Below, piece by piece: positions 1-8,767 of a stretch of 64,000 bases of DNA (position 1 is the stretch's first letter; every line of letters starts with the position of its first letter). Made by a program: the position numbers and the translations under genes. This DNA comes from Nostoc sp. NIES-3756. GTDB taxonomy: Bacteria > Cyanobacteriota > Cyanobacteriia > Cyanobacteriales > Nostocaceae. The DNA is taken from assembly GCF_001548375.1 (NCBI RefSeq), contig NZ_AP017295.1, forward strand, positions 1,584,501 to 1,648,500. The letters run 5' to 3'. Under the pieces are notes generated by a model. The model had not been told where the DNA came from and did no database searches. It saw nothing but the letters and a program-made list of their open reading frames with translations.

Positions 1-1
1 A

Positions 2-331
2 GCACAATCTTACTGTTTATTAATGAGTAGTTCTAGAAGCCCTGATGCACAACAACGCCTAAAGGTGTTGGAACAGTCTCAGGATGGTTTTTTCATCTCT
101 GAGATGGATATGCGTTTTCGCGGCCCTGGTGAAGTGTTAGGCACGAGACAATCAGGTGTGCCTGATTTTACATTGGCTAGTTTAGTTGAAGATGAAGAAG
201 TTTTACTACTAGCAAGGCAAGCAGCCGAGAAAGTGATAGAAATAGATGCAACTTTAGAGCGTTGGGCTTTGATGAAAGCAGAGTTGAAATATCGCTATGA
301 ACGTTTGATGGGTGGGGCGATTTTAACTTAA
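2..331 (+). CDS. recG: ATP-dependent DNA helicase RecG, C-terminal end (partial)
   Basis: The reading frame is open from the left edge and lacks its 5' part. It encodes about 109 residues of the RecG C-terminal region. RecG remodels stalled replication forks and Holliday junctions in the cytoplasm. The visible part has the RecG segment after helicase motif VI: SSRSPDAQQRLKVLEQSQDG, then DGFFISEMDMRFRGPGEVLG and TRQSG, which is the conserved tail with the TRG-like wedge-coupling motif. The ATG at 23 is internal, since upstream codons continue the family sequence without a stop. The frame ends at TAA, 329-331. Identification is strong; nothing can be said about the missing helicase core or promoter. 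Confidence 0.93.
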   Translation, partial: AQSYCLLMSSSRSPDAQQRLKVLEQSQDGFFISEMDMRFRGPGEVLGTRQSGVPDFTLASLVEDEEVLLLARQAAEKVIEIDATLERWALMKAELKYRYERLMGGAILT

Positions 332-398
332 CAGTGAGAGTATGTTTTCAAAGAGAATAGATTGATAACAATCAACAACAAACTGATGAGGAAGCATT

Positions 399-494
399 AT
401 GTCAGATTGTGGGTGTCATATTGAGGCAAAGAACGCAGCAGAGCATAAAACGCTACGAATCATACTGCTAATTGATGGAACAATATCTAATTAG
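399..494 (+). pseudogene. Possible remnant of a CDF-type metal efflux gene (N-terminus only)
   Basis: A 31-codon frame starts with MSDCGCHIEAKNAAEHKTLR and stops at TAG, 492-494. From memory this resembles the Cys-rich start of cyanobacterial cation-diffusion-facilitator transporters, where the text continues into a first membrane helix (LALNATMFVV-like). Here the helix is lost after RIILLIDGTISN and AT-rich sequence follows. A possible ribosome site (GAGGAAG, 388-394) lies 4 bases before the ATG. It is most likely a decayed gene start left by deletion. A functional 31-residue peptide is possible but less likely. The family match is by recollection and has not been searched. Confidence 0.4.
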
Positions 495-737
495 TAAAAA
501 TAATCAGTACTTTATGTTTTTTACTCAGATTTTGTGATGCTCAATGCTGTTTTAGGCGATCGATCCTTTCTATTGACCAGTATTGTTATGTTATATATAA
601 TGAACACAATTTTCATGCTACAAAATCTTATCTAGTACTGATAACGAAAAATTCTGTATTTTTTTGATTAATTATTTCCAAAATAAATAGCTGAATTTCA
701 AATAAATTGGTTACATAAACAAAGCTTATTGGAAAAA
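495..737. other. AT-rich spacer before the mannosyltransferase gene
   Basis: No gene, RNA or terminator is recognised here. The segment is AT-rich and probably contains the promoter of the membrane protein gene that follows; no clear -35/-10 pair could be assigned. Confidence 0.4.
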
Positions 738-2015
738 ATGAATAGTTTATTAACAAAAATAAAGACTATTAATTTGGGAAATAATAGTTTATTATTTCCG
801 ATACTAATCTGGTTTTCTAGCAGGGCTATTATAGTAATATCCATGTTAGTGGCTAATCCTGCAATAACCACTCCAATACATAGTATAGATACAATAATCA
901 ATTGGGATATTTTCTATGCTTGGGATAGTGATTTTTATAAAAGAATTGCTACTTCAGGTTATGAATTTTCTTTGGATAAAAAACAATACTCTGTTGCTTT
1001 TTTTCCATTATTCCCATTGTTAAGTCGTATCTTTATGAGGATAGGTTTACCATTTGAAATTTCTGCATTTATTGTTAATAATTTATCATTCTTAGCGGCA
1101 TTAATTATCCTTTATTTGTGGATAGAAGAGCGCCAAGGAGTAAAAGTAGCAAGATGGTCAACAGCGATTTTAGCTTGGTGTCCTTATTCTATCTTTGGAA
1201 CTGTCATTTATACAGAAGGATTATTTTTATTGTGTAGCACTGCCGCTTTAAAAGGCTTTGATAAAAAGCAATACTGGTTAGCAGCTTTTTGGGGAGCATT
1301 ATCAACAGCCACTCGATTGACTGGAATAGCACTCATACCTACTTTTTTATTTGTTTCTTGGAAAGAACACCGAAGTTTAAAAGCTTATGTTGCTAGTTTA
1401 GCCGTTAGTTTAGGTATTTTGTTTTACAGCTTTTATTGTCAAATTGCTTTTGGTGAACCTTTAGCTTTTATGCTAGCACAAAAAGGCTGGCGTGATTCAG
1501 CCGGTTTTGCTTGGGCAGGTTGGTTAACGATGATTATGCAAATTACAGTAGGTAAAGCCAACTATAAATCTGGCACAATTGTTGATCCTTGGCATCCCCT
1601 ATTATTTTTACTCATCATTGGTATTGCCTATTTATTATTACGTTTACGTCCGTATCTGAGTGCAGTTAAATTGGGAAGTGGATTATATATTTTGTGGTTA
1701 TTCTTATGGCTATTAGCGGGTGATGAAGTTATAAAATTTGTACTAATTTTTGGCGGTTTATATTTACTATGGATTTATCGCCAAAAAATTCCCCTTGTCG
1801 CTTGTGTTTACGGCTTTTTCTCTTATGGATTAATTTTGAATACGGGAATTACTGCTTCTACTGAACGTTATGCTTATGCCATTGTCTCCTTGTCAATGGC
1901 TTTTGGCTTATTGCTGAACCGATTTCCCCGCTTCGGTTATGCGTGTATGTTTTTCTTCACTATTGTGCTAGCAAGCTTTGCTATAAGATTTTCACAGAAT
2001 CAGTGGGTTGCATAG
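738..2015 (+). CDS. PIG-V-like membrane mannosyltransferase
   Basis: The product is a 425-residue integral membrane protein with about ten hydrophobic segments. It fits the bacterial relatives of GPI mannosyltransferase II (PIG-V, GT-C fold), which move mannose from a lipid-phosphate donor at the membrane. Family signs are the early WDS..YKRIA..GY segment (about residues 62-76), FFPLFPLLSR, and TATRLTG before a helix. A TTG at 729 could extend the frame by three codons. The ATG at 738 is preferred because GGA at 731-733 is well spaced as a ribosome site. The gene stands alone, with an IS982 element downstream. Acceptor and donor cannot be deduced. Confidence 0.75.
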   Translation: MNSLLTKIKTINLGNNSLLFPILIWFSSRAIIVISMLVANPAITTPIHSIDTIINWDIFYAWDSDFYKRIATSGYEFSLDKKQYSVAFFPLFPLLSRIFMRIGLPFEISAFIVNNLSFLAALIILYLWIEERQGVKVARWSTAILAWCPYSIFGTVIYTEGLFLLCSTAALKGFDKKQYWLAAFWGALSTATRLTGIALIPTFLFVSWKEHRSLKAYVASLAVSLGILFYSFYCQIAFGEPLAFMLAQKGWRDSAGFAWAGWLTMIMQITVGKANYKSGTIVDPWHPLLFLLIIGIAYLLLRLRPYLSAVKLGSGLYILWLFLWLLAGDEVIKFVLIFGGLYLLWIYRQKIPLVACVYGFFSYGLILNTGITASTERYAYAIVSLSMAFGLLLNRFPRFGYACMFFFTIVLASFAIRFSQNQWVA

Positions 2016-2063
2016 AGGTTTAAGTAATCTAATTGTTGGCGTTGCTGCTTGAAAATATGAATT

Positions 2064-2106
2064 TGCCGGGCTACGCCCCGCTTCTCTACGAGACGCTACG
2101 CGAACA
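2064..2106. repeat. Dispersed GC-rich repeat (ctacgag-acgctacgcg type)
   Basis: The stretch contains GCTTCTCTACGAGACGCTAC followed by GCGAAC. The same string occurs at about 15164-15190, and its inverted form GCGGAGCGTCTCGAAGAGAAG-like is at about 21144-21165. It stands out from the AT-rich spacer and belongs to a dispersed, non-coding repeat family. Confidence 0.7.
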
Positions 2107-2179
2107 CTAACAAACATACCGCTAAAGCGGAACTCGCAGATTAGACGCAAAGTTACAAAGAAAAATCAAAGCTAATTTA

Positions 2180-3141
2180 ACCTGAGTTCGGGATAAGGAA
2201 AGGGACAGGTACTAAGCTGAAAATAGCGTTAAATCCAGCAACCTGTCCTATGTATAGTTTAGAAGCTTTGTTCTGTCATGTAGATGATTTCTGCCAAGCG
2301 TTTGAAGCGCAATGGCACAGAAAGCTATTGAGTCATGGAGCAATCAAACGCAAGAGAGAAAAAAGCCTATGCTTGAGTGAAATCATGACAATTCTCATCG
2401 CTTTTCATCAAAATCACTATCGGGATTTCAAGTACTTTTATTTAAACCAAGTCAAACAATACTGGAATAGTGCATTTCCAGGATTGCCCAGTTATCAAAG
2501 ATTTATTGAATGGCTACCATCCACCTTGATACCGTTATGCGTTTATTTGAAGCATTGTTTTGGTAGGTGTACGGGTATCGGTTTTATTGATTCTACTAGC
2601 TTGAAAGTCTGCCATAATCGTCGGATTTCCAGGCATCGGGTATTTAAAGACTTAGCCAGTCGTGGTAAGACTTCTGTCGATTGGTTTTTTGGTTTTAAGT
2701 TGCATCTTGTCGTCAACGAGTTTGGTCAACTATTAAATGTGGCTTTGACTCCCGGTAATGTTGACGACCGCCAACCTGTACATGATTTACTTAGTGGTCT
2801 GTTTGGTAAAATCTTTGCCGATAGAGGTTATGTGTCCCAAAAACTGGCAACTCAACTTTTAAATGACTTCGGCATTGAATTTTTTGCCAAGCCTCGTCGC
2901 AATATGAAGAATAACTTGATGCGTCTTCATGACAAGCTTTTGTCTCGTAAACGCTCCATTATTGAGACTATTAACGACCAACTCAAAAACATTTCTCAAA
3001 TTGAGCATTCTCGACACCGTAGTCCCGTTAATTTTTGCGTCAACGTTTTGTGCGGATTAATTGCTTATTGTCATCAACCTAAGAAGCCTAGCCTACATCT
3101 GGACTGGGTTTTACCTTCTTATCTTTAACCCGAACTCAGGT
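2180..3141 (+). mobile_element. IS982-family insertion sequence, apparently complete
   Basis: Perfect 13-bp terminal inverted repeats are seen, ACCTGAGTTCGGG at 2180-2192 and CCCGAACTCAGGT at 3129-3141. They are flanked by a 7-bp direct repeat TAATTTA (2173-2179 and 3142-3148), which is the target-site duplication. The element is 962 bp, a usual size for IS982, and holds one intact transposase gene. Intact ends, duplication and frame indicate a recent insertion. It sits between the mannosyltransferase and the hybrid kinase genes and disrupts no recognisable gene. Confidence 0.93.
2250..3128 (+). CDS. IS982-family transposase
   Basis: This is a full-length 292-residue DDE transposase. The N-terminal region (SLCLSEIMTILIAFHQNHYR) is typical of IS982. 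The catalytic core shows the first Asp in IDSTSLKVCH, a second Asp in FADRGYV and the Glu in RSIIETINDQLKN. The stop codon lies just before the right inverted repeat, so the gene fills the element. No frameshift or internal stop is present, so the element may still be mobile. Confidence 0.95.
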   Translation: MYSLEALFCHVDDFCQAFEAQWHRKLLSHGAIKRKREKSLCLSEIMTILIAFHQNHYRDFKYFYLNQVKQYWNSAFPGLPSYQRFIEWLPSTLIPLCVYLKHCFGRCTGIGFIDSTSLKVCHNRRISRHRVFKDLASRGKTSVDWFFGFKLHLVVNEFGQLLNVALTPGNVDDRQPVHDLLSGLFGKIFADRGYVSQKLATQLLNDFGIEFFAKPRRNMKNNLMRLHDKLLSRKRSIIETINDQLKNISQIEHSRHRSPVNFCVNVLCGLIAYCHQPKKPSLHLDWVLPSYL

Positions 3142-3148
3142 TAATTTA

Positions 3149-3462
3149 ATATTTCATGCTCCGAGCAACGCCCAAATATTCGATGATTAAACGCAGATGT
3201 TGACGTTTGCGGTAGCGTTTCGTAGTCAAGATTATACGGGTAAAACTGTATTCTATCCGGTTGCAATTGGCTTTAATTTTCTTTTTTTCAATAAAAGGAA
3301 TCTTTCGTACTGTTATGATGTCTGCTTAATTGTAAGTAATTACAGTGAGCTATAACTGCTGTAATTATGAAAATTTTCAATTCTCGTATTCACCTTAAAT
3401 TAATAAATTTCTATTTTTACTTGTAACTCATTGGAGGTGTCTATAAAATTAAGGGCGAACGC
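3149..3462. other. Spacer between IS982 and the hybrid kinase gene
   Basis: No gene is recognised. The left part continues the sequence interrupted by the IS. The right part is AT-rich and contains the probable promoter and leader of the kinase gene, including GGAGG at 3432-3436, too far from the ATG to be its ribosome site. Confidence 0.4.
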
Positions 3463-5067
3463 ATGGAGAATTTTTTTGTTATTTATCCGCTAAAAGTGAT
3501 ATTTTGTCTAGTTGCTTGTGTAAATGTAATATTGCTAATATTTTTGTGTAACGTCCTATGGCGCTACATAATTAAAATTCAGCAGTATGAACAAAAATTT
3601 CATGAACAAGCAGCTATTTTAGATATTGTTAATGATGCAGTTTTAGTCAGCAATCTTCATCAGCAAATTACTTTTTGGAATAAAGGCGCAGAACTTTTGT
3701 ATGGCTGGAAGTCTGAAGATATATTAGAAAAAAATATTACAGAACTTTGGTATGAACAAAATTCAACACAGTTACAAATAGCAATATCAACTGTTATCAA
3801 TCAAGGTAAATGGGAAGGTGAATTACATCAACTTAAAAAAAATGGTGAAGAACTCATCGTTATTAGTCGCTGGGTTTTGCTTAGAGATAATAAAAATCAA
3901 TCAAAATCCATTGCAATTGTCAATACACAAGTTGCAACCAATAAACCATCGCCAGCACAATTATTGCGATCGCAACGCCTCGAAAGTATTGGTACACTAG
4001 CAAGTGGTATTGCCCACGACCTCAATAATATCCTCTCTCCGATTTTGATGGCGATACAGCTTTTGCAAATGAAGTCTCAAGATGTACAAATGCAAAAGCT
4101 GTTGAATACTTTAGAAAATAATGTTAAGCGTGGTGCAAGCTTACTCAAAAATGTCTTATCTTTTGCCCGAGGTATTGAAGGTAAAAAGACCATTGTTTCA
4201 GTCAGACAATTATTACTAGAAATCGAGCAGATTGTTCAACAAACATTTCCTAAATCAATTATCTGTCAAATAAATATTCCTGAAAATATTTGGTATGTCT
4301 TAGGAGACATAACTCAATTACATCAAGTATTGATGAATCTGGTAATTAATGCTCGTGATGCTATGCCTCATGGCGGGATATTAAGAATAACTGCTGATAA
4401 TGTGGTGCTGGCTCCTCAAAGTAAACATTATATTAGTTTATGTATAGAAGATACTGGTTTAGGCATACCAGCAAAAATTCAAAAGCAAATTTTTGAGCCA
4501 TTCTTTTCTACAAAAGAGATAAGTAAAGGTACAGGCTTAGGACTATCTACAACACTAAGTATTATTGATAATCACGGTGGTTTTATCAATGTACAAAGTG
4601 AAGAAGGTAAAGGTACTCAATTTCAAGTTTATTTACCTGCTGTAGTATCTAACACTCAGCCAGTGAACTTTGTAGAGATAGAATTAGCTATGGGTAATGA
4701 AGAATTAATTCTCGTAGTGGATGATGAGGCTATTATTCGTGAGATAACTAAATTATCTTTAGCAGCATATAACTATAAAGTATTAACTGCTAGTGATGGT
4801 AAGGAAGCACTATCGATTTATACTAAGTATCGAGAACAAATTAATGTAGTGCTAATAGATATGATGATGCCATCAATGGATGGGGCGATCGCAGTCCGTA
4901 AATTACAAAAGATTAATCCCCAAATCAAAATTATTGCCATGAGTGGGCTGTTATCTCCACCAGATGAGAGTGCGATTGTTAACATGGGAGTAAAGGCATT
5001 TTTATCTAAACCCTGCACAACCCAAGAGTTAGTGCAAGCAATTAATGCCGTCCATACTGATAATTAA
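3463..5067 (+). CDS. PAS-domain hybrid sensor histidine kinase with receiver
   Basis: The 534-residue protein has an N-terminal membrane helix (about residues 8-32), a PAS domain (about 45-150; NDAVLVSN, FWNKGAELLYGW), a dimerisation/phosphoacceptor region with His185 in SGIAHDLNNIL, an HATPase_c domain (NLVINARDAMPHGG; DTGLGIP; GTGLGLS) and a C-terminal receiver domain (VVDDE, phospho-Asp466 in LIDMMMPSMDG, Lys in SKPC). It is expected to autophosphorylate and pass phosphate to its own receiver. One helix and a cytoplasmic PAS suggest an internal or membrane-linked signal. No output regulator gene is adjacent, so its partner is unknown. Confidence 0.93.
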   Translation: MENFFVIYPLKVIFCLVACVNVILLIFLCNVLWRYIIKIQQYEQKFHEQAAILDIVNDAVLVSNLHQQITFWNKGAELLYGWKSEDILEKNITELWYEQNSTQLQIAISTVINQGKWEGELHQLKKNGEELIVISRWVLLRDNKNQSKSIAIVNTQVATNKPSPAQLLRSQRLESIGTLASGIAHDLNNILSPILMAIQLLQMKSQDVQMQKLLNTLENNVKRGASLLKNVLSFARGIEGKKTIVSVRQLLLEIEQIVQQTFPKSIICQINIPENIWYVLGDITQLHQVLMNLVINARDAMPHGGILRITADNVVLAPQSKHYISLCIEDTGLGIPAKIQKQIFEPFFSTKEISKGTGLGLSTTLSIIDNHGGFINVQSEEGKGTQFQVYLPAVVSNTQPVNFVEIELAMGNEELILVVDDEAIIREITKLSLAAYNYKVLTASDGKEALSIYTKYREQINVVLIDMMMPSMDGAIAVRKLQKINPQIKIIAMSGLLSPPDESAIVNMGVKAFLSKPCTTQELVQAINAVHTDN

Positions 5068-5158
5068 TAGTAAATTTATACAATCTTCCTAAAGGGATAG
5101 ATTTTTTTTCTGAGTGCATTTGTTAATATTATTGAAATTTTTATAAAAAAGTAACACT

Positions 5159-6217
5159 ATGGCTTTATATGCAGAATTGCATAGACACTTGGGTGGTTCT
5201 GTCGTGCCCCGTGTCTTATGGCGTTATTTTGAGCGACACTCATCAGATTTGATTTCCCGTTTTGCTGAGTATCCAGAGTTTGAAGACTTTTACACCCGCC
5301 CTCGTAACACACTAGACGAGTATCTAGAACTACACACCCTTGTCGAAAAAGTGCAAACTGTAGACACCCTACCTTACTTTATTTATCGTTTGGTGCGTGG
5401 TGCTTACATTTTTGAAAATTTGGCTTATCTAGAACTGCGCTACACCCCATACCTACGCACACCAGAACATCTGAGTCAGTCCGAAAGAATTGACAAGATG
5501 GCAGAAATCGTCAAAGTTGTAGGGAAAGCTAGTAGTCAGCCAGAATATCCAATTGTAACTAGCCAAATTTTGTGTATGCACACACGCCTACCCTATGAGG
5601 TAAATAAGGCAATTATTGATTTGGCCGTACAAAACAAAGACTATGTTTGTGGGATAGATGTAGCTGGAGGTGATAGCCATTACGCCGATCGCATGGCAGA
5701 ATGGATTAGCTTATTTGAGTATGCGCGATCGCAAAATATCAACACCACCGGACACTTCTATGAAACTCCGGCTGGTTGTTACCCCGAACTGTTACCCTAC
5801 CTGATGCGAATTGGTCACGGTATCCAAATTCCCCTGTTGTATCCAGAGTTATTACCAGACGTAGCTAGGCGCGGTCAGTGTTTAGAAGTTTGTCCCACCA
5901 CATATATCAAAACAGGCACTTTACAAGACATCCGCCAACTCAAGTTAGTCTTTGACCGATGTTTTGATGCTGGGGTAGATATCGCCATCTGTACTGATAA
6001 CGCTGGTTTGCATAATGTCCGTTTGCCCTTTGAGTACGAAAATCTTCTAACTTACGACATTATTAGTTTTGAACAGCTAAAAGCTTGCCAAGATGCGGCT
6101 TTCCGCCATGCTTTTGCTTGGCCTTACGCTCAGCGTCCTGCATCCCTTTTGACTGGGTTGCTACAGCCAGAAACAAACAACGTTTTAGCAAATGAGAAGT
6201 TAGGGGCTAGAGGTTAA
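5159..6217 (+). CDS. Adenosine-deaminase-like amidohydrolase
   Basis: The 352-residue protein belongs to the adenosine/AMP deaminase branch of the amidohydrolase fold. Zinc and catalytic positions line up: His8 and His10 (LHRHLGG), His199 and Glu202 (TGHFYE, for the usual HAGE), His220 (RIGHG) and Asp280 (CTDN). CPTTYIKTG matches the CP-S/T-N motif. The usual second Asp of TDDP, which contacts the purine ring, is Asn281 here, and HAGE is HFYE, so the substrate may not be plain adenosine. The frame begins at MALYAELHRHL, without the usual N-terminal extension. A hairpin terminator follows the gene. Confidence 0.8.
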   Translation: MALYAELHRHLGGSVVPRVLWRYFERHSSDLISRFAEYPEFEDFYTRPRNTLDEYLELHTLVEKVQTVDTLPYFIYRLVRGAYIFENLAYLELRYTPYLRTPEHLSQSERIDKMAEIVKVVGKASSQPEYPIVTSQILCMHTRLPYEVNKAIIDLAVQNKDYVCGIDVAGGDSHYADRMAEWISLFEYARSQNINTTGHFYETPAGCYPELLPYLMRIGHGIQIPLLYPELLPDVARRGQCLEVCPTTYIKTGTLQDIRQLKLVFDRCFDAGVDIAICTDNAGLHNVRLPFEYENLLTYDIISFEQLKACQDAAFRHAFAWPYAQRPASLLTGLLQPETNNVLANEKLGARG

Positions 6218-6272
6218 AGCAATTTTGGATTGAAAGCTGAATTAAAGATTTTTATCAATTATCCATCTTGTG

Positions 6273-6300
6273 GGGTGGGCATCTTGCCCGCCCATTTTTA
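6273..6300 (+). terminator. Probable terminator after the deaminase-like gene
   Basis: GGGTGGGC (6273-6280) pairs with GCCCGCCC (6286-6293), with one G-U pair, across the 5-base loop ATCTT. CATTTTTATT follows. It is placed 56 bases after the stop codon. Confidence 0.65.
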
Positions 6301-6344
6301 TTAAAAACCAGCGTTCCTCTCCTGTCACCTATCCCCTGCAATAT

Positions 6345-7820
6345 CTAAATTTGTAGCAGATTAGCGATCGCCTGCGGCATTGGCAGCACAATAATTATTA
6401 GCAAAGCCATTGCCAACAAACCTAAAATGTCACGTTTGGTATCTAATTCCGTCACATCATTCAAAGCAGGTTCATCAACTAAGGGGATGAATAACAAAAT
6501 AATTGCCCAAACAAAAAACTCAGATTGAACTAACGAAAGTAATAACAACAAAAGCCGGGCAATTTGTCCAATAAACATAGCTGTTCTTTGCCCGAACATA
6601 GCATGAACGATGTGACCACCATCTAATTGACCCACAGGCATCAGATTCAAAGCTGTGACAATTAATCCCAAAAAACCAGCCACTGCAACTGGATGTAAAT
6701 CAATCGCTGATTTTGCAGTTAATGCGCTTCCTAAAGCTAATTTGGCTAGCAACGCCACCAGAATTGAATATTGAGGATTTAAAGCATCAGGATTTAGCAA
6801 ACCTGTTTTATCAGTTAAGGCAACCACATCCGAATGAGCCAAACCCCAAATAATTAACGGTAATGTGGCAATAAATCCAGCCAGAGGCCCAGCAATACCC
6901 ACATCAAATAAAGCCTTGCGGTTGGGGATAGGACTCTTCATTTGAATAAATGCGCCAAAGGTTCCCAAGAAAAAAGGTATGGGAATAAAATAAGGCAGCG
7001 TCGAACGAATTTTGTAGAACCTAGCTGTTAAATAATGACCCATTTCATGGATACCCAAAATAGTCATTAATGCCAAAGCATAGGGTAATCCCTGTAAAAA
7101 TATTGTTGGGTTATTTTGTACTCGTGTAAGGTCAACACCAGCAACTTGTACACCTACCAAGGTAGTAGTGATTAAGGTAGCAGCTAATAGTAATAAAGCT
7201 AAACCTGGGCGAGTTAACTGTTCAGATGGTTTGTTTACAGCTTTGGCTGCTTGCGAGTTAGGAACCAGCACAAAGAATGGTTTACCGTTAAACCCTTCTT
7301 GAAAAATTAGTAAGAAGCGATCGCCAAATTGGGCTTCAACATTGGCTCTAACCTGCTGGTAAGCTTGTGTGGGTGTAGTGCGTAACTGTCCTCGGCAAAT
7401 TACAGCCTGGGGTCTATACTCAATATTCTGGACGTAGTAAATAGACCAGGGAAAACAGTTGCGTAGTTGAGTTTCTTCCGTTGGTTCTATGGGACGCACA
7501 GGCACTGGTTCTACGGTAGGATTAATAGCCGATTGTGATTCTGGAGTCTGGGGCGCAGTTTGCGTATCTTTTGGCGTTTGCCGTCCCCACTGGAACAGTA
7601 GCCAGTATAACAAAAGACAGACAATTGATGGCCAAAATATCAGTGCTGGCGGTGGAGGTTGTTTTACCCCATAAATCAATGTCCATCCAGTTAACACTAA
7701 TGCAGGTGTCATCAACACCAACCACAACAGCCAGATAGGCGTTTTGGTGATGTTAGCAACACTGCGCTGCACCATCAAGTAAGTAGCAATTCCCAGTAGG
7801 AGGAGAAACCAAAATGTCAT
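6345..7820 (-). CDS. Site-2 protease family (M50) intramembrane metalloprotease
   Basis: The 491-residue membrane protein has zinc motif HEMGH at residues 258-262 and a second motif NLMPVGQLDGGH in a later helix, the hallmark of site-2 proteases. About eight hydrophobic helices are visible. A proline-rich linker (about 85-115) and a soluble segment (about 120-190) lie between the first helices and the catalytic core. This arrangement matches the EGY/Slr0643-type cyanobacterial and chloroplast branch. Such proteases cleave membrane-anchored regulators, but the substrate here is unknown. It is convergent with the deaminase-like gene and divergent from the MBL-fold gene. Confidence 0.9.
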   Translation of the reverse strand: MTFWFLLLLGIATYLMVQRSVANITKTPIWLLWLVLMTPALVLTGWTLIYGVKQPPPPALIFWPSIVCLLLYWLLFQWGRQTPKDTQTAPQTPESQSAINPTVEPVPVRPIEPTEETQLRNCFPWSIYYVQNIEYRPQAVICRGQLRTTPTQAYQQVRANVEAQFGDRFLLIFQEGFNGKPFFVLVPNSQAAKAVNKPSEQLTRPGLALLLLAATLITTTLVGVQVAGVDLTRVQNNPTIFLQGLPYALALMTILGIHEMGHYLTARFYKIRSTLPYFIPIPFFLGTFGAFIQMKSPIPNRKALFDVGIAGPLAGFIATLPLIIWGLAHSDVVALTDKTGLLNPDALNPQYSILVALLAKLALGSALTAKSAIDLHPVAVAGFLGLIVTALNLMPVGQLDGGHIVHAMFGQRTAMFIGQIARLLLLLLSLVQSEFFVWAIILLFIPLVDEPALNDVTELDTKRDILGLLAMALLIIIVLPMPQAIANLLQI

Positions 7821-7981
7821 GTTTTCTTCAGTATTTTTGAAAAATCCTCTGCCAGAAGTTTTGGCAACACAGCCATCACTACAAGCAGACCTGCAACCCC
7901 AGATTTTTAGATCACATTTTGTGTGTCAGTCTTTCGTTGTTAGTTGTGAGATAGTTCGCCTTGGCGGGTTTCCTAACTGAA

Positions 7982-8009
7982 AGCCACTGACCACTGACCA
8001 CTGACCACT
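7982..8009. repeat. Short heptanucleotide tandem repeat (CACTGAC type)
   Basis: About three and a half copies of the 7-mer CACTGAC/ACCACTG lie just before the MBL-fold gene. It belongs to the same class of 7-bp repeats found throughout the window. Confidence 0.7.
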
Positions 8010-8025
8010 AAGTTTAGTTTTTCTT

Positions 8026-8712
8026 ATGTGTCCCTTACCTCAACAGCCTAGCCATATAACTAAGTCACCACGGGATGTTTTAGACAGTATTTTTGCCTTT
8101 TCACCCAATCGGGACACATTGGGGGCAACCTCTTATTTCATTGTAGGAAATGAAGGGAATATCCTCATAGATTGCCCTGCCTTAGACCAAACAAATTTAG
8201 AGTTTTTGCGATCGCATGGTGGCGTGAAATGGCTACTCCTCACCCATCGCGGCGCTATTGGCAAAACCGCAGAACTTCAACAAAATTTAAGCTGTGAAAT
8301 TCTCATCCAAGAACAAGAAGCCTATTTACTACCAGGCTTAACCGTCACCACCTTCACCCAAGAACTGACAATCACACCCACAGCCAAAGTCATCTGGACA
8401 CCTGGACATTCCCCAGGTTCCTCTTGCTTGTACTATAACAATTTGGGCGGTGTATTATTTTCCGGTCGCCATTTACTCCCCAATCAACAAGGCGAACCAG
8501 TCCCCTTACGAACAGCCAAAACCTTTCACTGGCCAAGACAAATCAACAGCCTCAAAGCAATCATCCAAACTTTCACACCAGACACCCTCAAATACATCTG
8601 TCCCGGTGCTAATACTGGCTTCCTCAGAGGTCAACGCTTTATCGACCAAGCATATCAACGCCTCGCCACCTTAGATTTACCAGCTTTGCTACAGACACAG
8701 GCGATTTTGTAG
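8026..8712 (+). CDS. Metallo-beta-lactamase-fold protein lacking the metal-binding motif
   Basis: The 228-residue protein keeps the MBL fold pattern: a first strand pair with SYFIVGNEGNILIDCP, LLLTHR at about 71-75, TPGHSPGSSCLYY, and LFSGRHLL. The signature HxHxDH is reduced to H74-R-G-A-I-G, keeping only the first His. The later Asp ligand (usually SGD) is Arg in SGRH, and the last His position reads CPGANTG. Only two of the usual six metal ligands can be seen. It is therefore probably not a normal hydrolase and may bind a ligand or protein. It is convergent with ctpA. Confidence 0.75.
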   Translation: MCPLPQQPSHITKSPRDVLDSIFAFSPNRDTLGATSYFIVGNEGNILIDCPALDQTNLEFLRSHGGVKWLLLTHRGAIGKTAELQQNLSCEILIQEQEAYLLPGLTVTTFTQELTITPTAKVIWTPGHSPGSSCLYYNNLGGVLFSGRHLLPNQQGEPVPLRTAKTFHWPRQINSLKAIIQTFTPDTLKYICPGANTGFLRGQRFIDQAYQRLATLDLPALLQTQAIL

Positions 8713-8715
8713 TTA

Positions 8716-8756
8716 ATCAGTGAACAGTTATCAAGTGATGTTAACTGTTCACTGAT
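8716..8756. repeat. Perfect palindrome between convergent genes
   Basis: A 15-bp arm (8716-8730, ATCAGTGAACAGTTA) is exactly complementary to 8742-8756. Its first 20 bases, 8716-8735, recur exactly at 58485-58504 in another convergent spacer. It may act as a bidirectional terminator, although no long T-run follows. Confidence 0.65.
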
Positions 8757-8767
8757 AACTGAGTCGC

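Noticed and set aside
698..901. Minus-strand 67-codon frame at the start of the mannosyltransferase gene
   Set aside because: Shadow of a hydrophobic coding region.
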